31,128 nt of DNA from Chara braunii (Eukaryota; Streptophyta; Charophyceae; Charales; Characeae): contig BFEA01000120.1 of assembly GCA_003427395.1 (NCBI GenBank), positions 1,032,600 through 1,063,727 on the forward strand, written 5' to 3'. The notes beneath the pieces were generated by a model, which was not told the origin of the DNA, ran no database searches, and saw only the letters and a list, made by a program, of their open reading frames with translations. Below, piece by piece: positions 28,764-31,128 of the stretch (the first letter of the stretch is position 1; each line of letters opens with the position of its first letter). The position numbers and the translations under genes were made by a program.

Positions 28764-31128
28764 TCTATCCTTAAAAACGGTTCATGTGTATATGTCTGCT
28801 GACTCTGTTCTCATGGGATTTGGGCACCGGGTTTCGGTTCCCAGTTGTGTTTCTCTCAAATTAGGAGTTGATGGAGATACCATCGTCGTCCTGCAATTTG
28901 TGGTGATGTTTCAGTTCCAGAAAGCTATGCGTTTGTTGGATCCTGGCAATGTGATTGTACGTTTCCGTTCATTGGTTGAAGCATGCAGCATCTTTCATCA
29001 GAGCAATGGAGTCTGATTTTGTAAGATGTGAAGTGCAATGCCGCACGTCACCACATCCTGATCCGTAAGGCACTCTGTGCCCAGTGCTTCTTGAAGCCCT
29101 TTTTGCCAGTGTTTGGTGCAAAAGGGTGAAGAGCAATTGACTGACTGTGTGCATTACTTCTCAAGCTGTAGATTCCACACCCAAGCAATTTAGGCAAAGA
29201 GGCGAGACGCTGCTGCAGGCGCACCTGACCGCTGTACACACAGATGACACATACTCGACACAAGAGGAGCCAACTATTATTATGTGGTATCTCACAAATA
29301 AAGAAGAATATATGCAACCATTCGAGCCATTTGACACGGTGTAGTTGTATCACTAAGTCATGAGTTAAGAAACTTACCTGTTGTTACATCTGCTCACACA
29401 TAGTTTAGTCGTCAAATAGTTGGGTGTCTCAGACATCGGTGCTGAGCATTACAGCACCATCTGCATTTGCATGGCAAGGTTTGTTGGGGGGGGGTGGGGG
29501 GGTGGGAAGGAAGTAGAATCCAACAATGTGGTACGCCCAGGCAAGCAGTGTGGGCCATATTCGGTGGAATTCACTTGTCTTTCTCTGTAGAGAGAAATTC
29601 TCATGGAGCGTACGTACCATAGACGTCTAGATAGGTGTGGGTTAGTGATGGGTGATTTTGCTGTGGCAGCCGGTCAAAGTTGTTAGTCATGTGAAGGTGC
29701 ACAGTGTGGCTCCAGATCATGCATGCTGGGAAGAGTTATTTTGAAGCCCATCCCAGGAGCATCGTGCAGGGATTCGAAAAATTGTGTCATTCAGGAACAA
29801 TCTCCAAGTTAGAGGAAATATAAGTTGCTATGAGGCTTCTTCCTGTAAATCAGTATAGCCTGCCCTTTTTTTGCATCTCATGGATTTCAATGGCCTAGAC
29901 TAAATCCGGAAACCCCAATTTCAGTCTTGGACCCGTTAACCCCTAAAGCCAAAAAGTTGGGGTCCCTGTTAACCCCTTGTGAGAAGCAACCGGCTCACTC
30001 AGATCGAAGCTAACCCTTAGACCACCAGTACATGGCCCCAGGCAACTGGAGAGAACCTGTTTCGAGCCTCTCCAAAATTTAGGAGGCCGAGCGCCGTAGA
30101 TGAAATGAATCGGCGGCGGGCGGCCTCCGAAAGGCGCCCTCGACCGATAGCTGGCATGTAGCAGTGTTTTAAGGACACTCATAGTGTATAATTCATGTGT
30201 GTGTGAGAGGTTAGAGTATGGGTGTGCGAGCTCTGTGCTCGACCTCAGCGCGATAGGGGGCATGTTATGAGAACAGCTTGCAGGTAACCATTGATATAGG
30301 GCGGGTGCAGGCTAGCTTGTACCTACTCTCCTCATCACGCAACGACTTTTTTCTCCCATGGAACCAGCACCGGTACAGGCTAGCTTCAACTCTCCGCCTC
30401 GTCCTGTTCATCCATGCCTTGCTATCATAGCCACTTTTACTCCAGCTTGGTTTTCACCATATTCATGTCCCTTACAAAATCACCTCATCCTTTTATTCAC
30501 AGTGGCAACGAGCTATTGTGGTTCATCCACTCCTAGCAGAGATGTTCATCGGACAGTGCAACAACTACCATGCCTCTCCAGAGTGTCCACCCTCTGGTGA
30601 TGCAGTGCCAAGCAGGGAGATGTAGACTTCCCCAGGTGCACTAGGCCTATCAGATGCGCCGGCCTTTTGGTGGGAACATCATCTCAGTCTGAAACTCACC
30701 CACGATCTACATTCAAGCCGTGGACCATCAGGCCTACCGGAATTACTGAAAATACCCCCCACAGGGTTTCTAACAATTTATAATTCGTCCCTGACCAATC
30801 TACTAACATTGGTATGTCCCCATACTATACTGGCTAAATTTCATCCATGTCCCTGATCCTACAGTAATGCTGTAATCTTATTATTATTGTTTTTTCCCTG
30901 ACAAAAGGGGAAATTCGCAGTAGTAAAAGCCGGAATTTAGGTTCAGCATCCCTTACATCAGTTTTTTTTTTTTTTTTACTACTACGAATATCCCCATTAT
31001 AGTCGAAAGATCCTGAGACAGCAGCATTGATTACTGCCCTACAGAAAGTCGTTACTATTGCTCCACCCCCTCCTACACTATTGCCAGTTTAATAGAGAGA
31101 AGGAAGAGGGGGGGGGGGGAAGAGAGAG
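28764..31128. other. Downstream flank without recognised gene
   Basis: Several short open frames (for example 29147-29344 and 30358-30600 on plus) have no family match that I can see. An AATAAA lies at about 29297. Small inverted GC-rich words (GCCTCTCCAAAATTTAGGAGGC at about 30066-30087 and a related GGCGGCGGGCGGCC stretch) occur near 30065-30135. The window closes in a G-rich and GA-rich tract. Confidence 0.5.

Overview
This window is eukaryotic and looks like part of a large, repeat-rich genome of the green lineage. There is no operon structure, there are clear spliceosomal introns, and there are many microsatellites and SINE-like elements. The U2 and U6 snRNA-derived copies have plant-type sequence: the U2 copy begins ATACCTTTCTCGG, and the U6 copy at 13776-13870 has the plant-like GAAATG 3' end. 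The main gene encodes a centriole/basal-body protein that plants without flagellated cells lack. My best guess is a streptophyte alga with motile sperm, such as a stonewort, but the lineage is an inference.

The centre of the window is a plus-strand split gene that I assign to the HYLS1 family (centriolar and ciliogenesis-associated protein). A 7.17-kb coding exon (4519-11689) begins directly after a splice-acceptor-like CAG. It encodes a short conserved-looking N-terminal segment followed by about 2,300 residues of low-complexity, probably disordered protein. The conserved C-terminal domain is split over small exons at 14915-15044, 24825-24965 and 26409-26499, probably with an 18-nt microexon at 26263-26280 and a short terminal exon at 27152-27166. 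All junctions keep the reading frame. The spliced protein would be about 2,515 residues (2,521 with the microexon), against roughly 300 in animals.

The introns hold the rest. Intron 1 (11690-14914) contains a GATA/TATC satellite block, a poly(A)-tailed U6 retrocopy and a tRNA-derived SINE. Intron 2 (15045-24824, including a 484-nt gap) contains a complete antisense nested gene for a secreted DUF4360 protein (18695-19459). It also holds a 415-bp SINE with target-site duplications, a 534-bp terminal-inverted-repeat element flanked by ATA, a 693-bp foldback element and a ~120-bp minisatellite split by another SINE. The flanks (1-4518 and 27167-31128) have no convincing gene. They hold SINE copies, a U6 and a U2 relic, tandem repeats and, about 0.9 kb upstream of the HYLS1 start, a pair of CCACGTGT (G-box) sites.

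No genes here act together in an obvious pathway. The two protein genes are nested head-to-tail on opposite strands and look functionally unrelated: basal body/centriole versus secreted or wall-associated protein.
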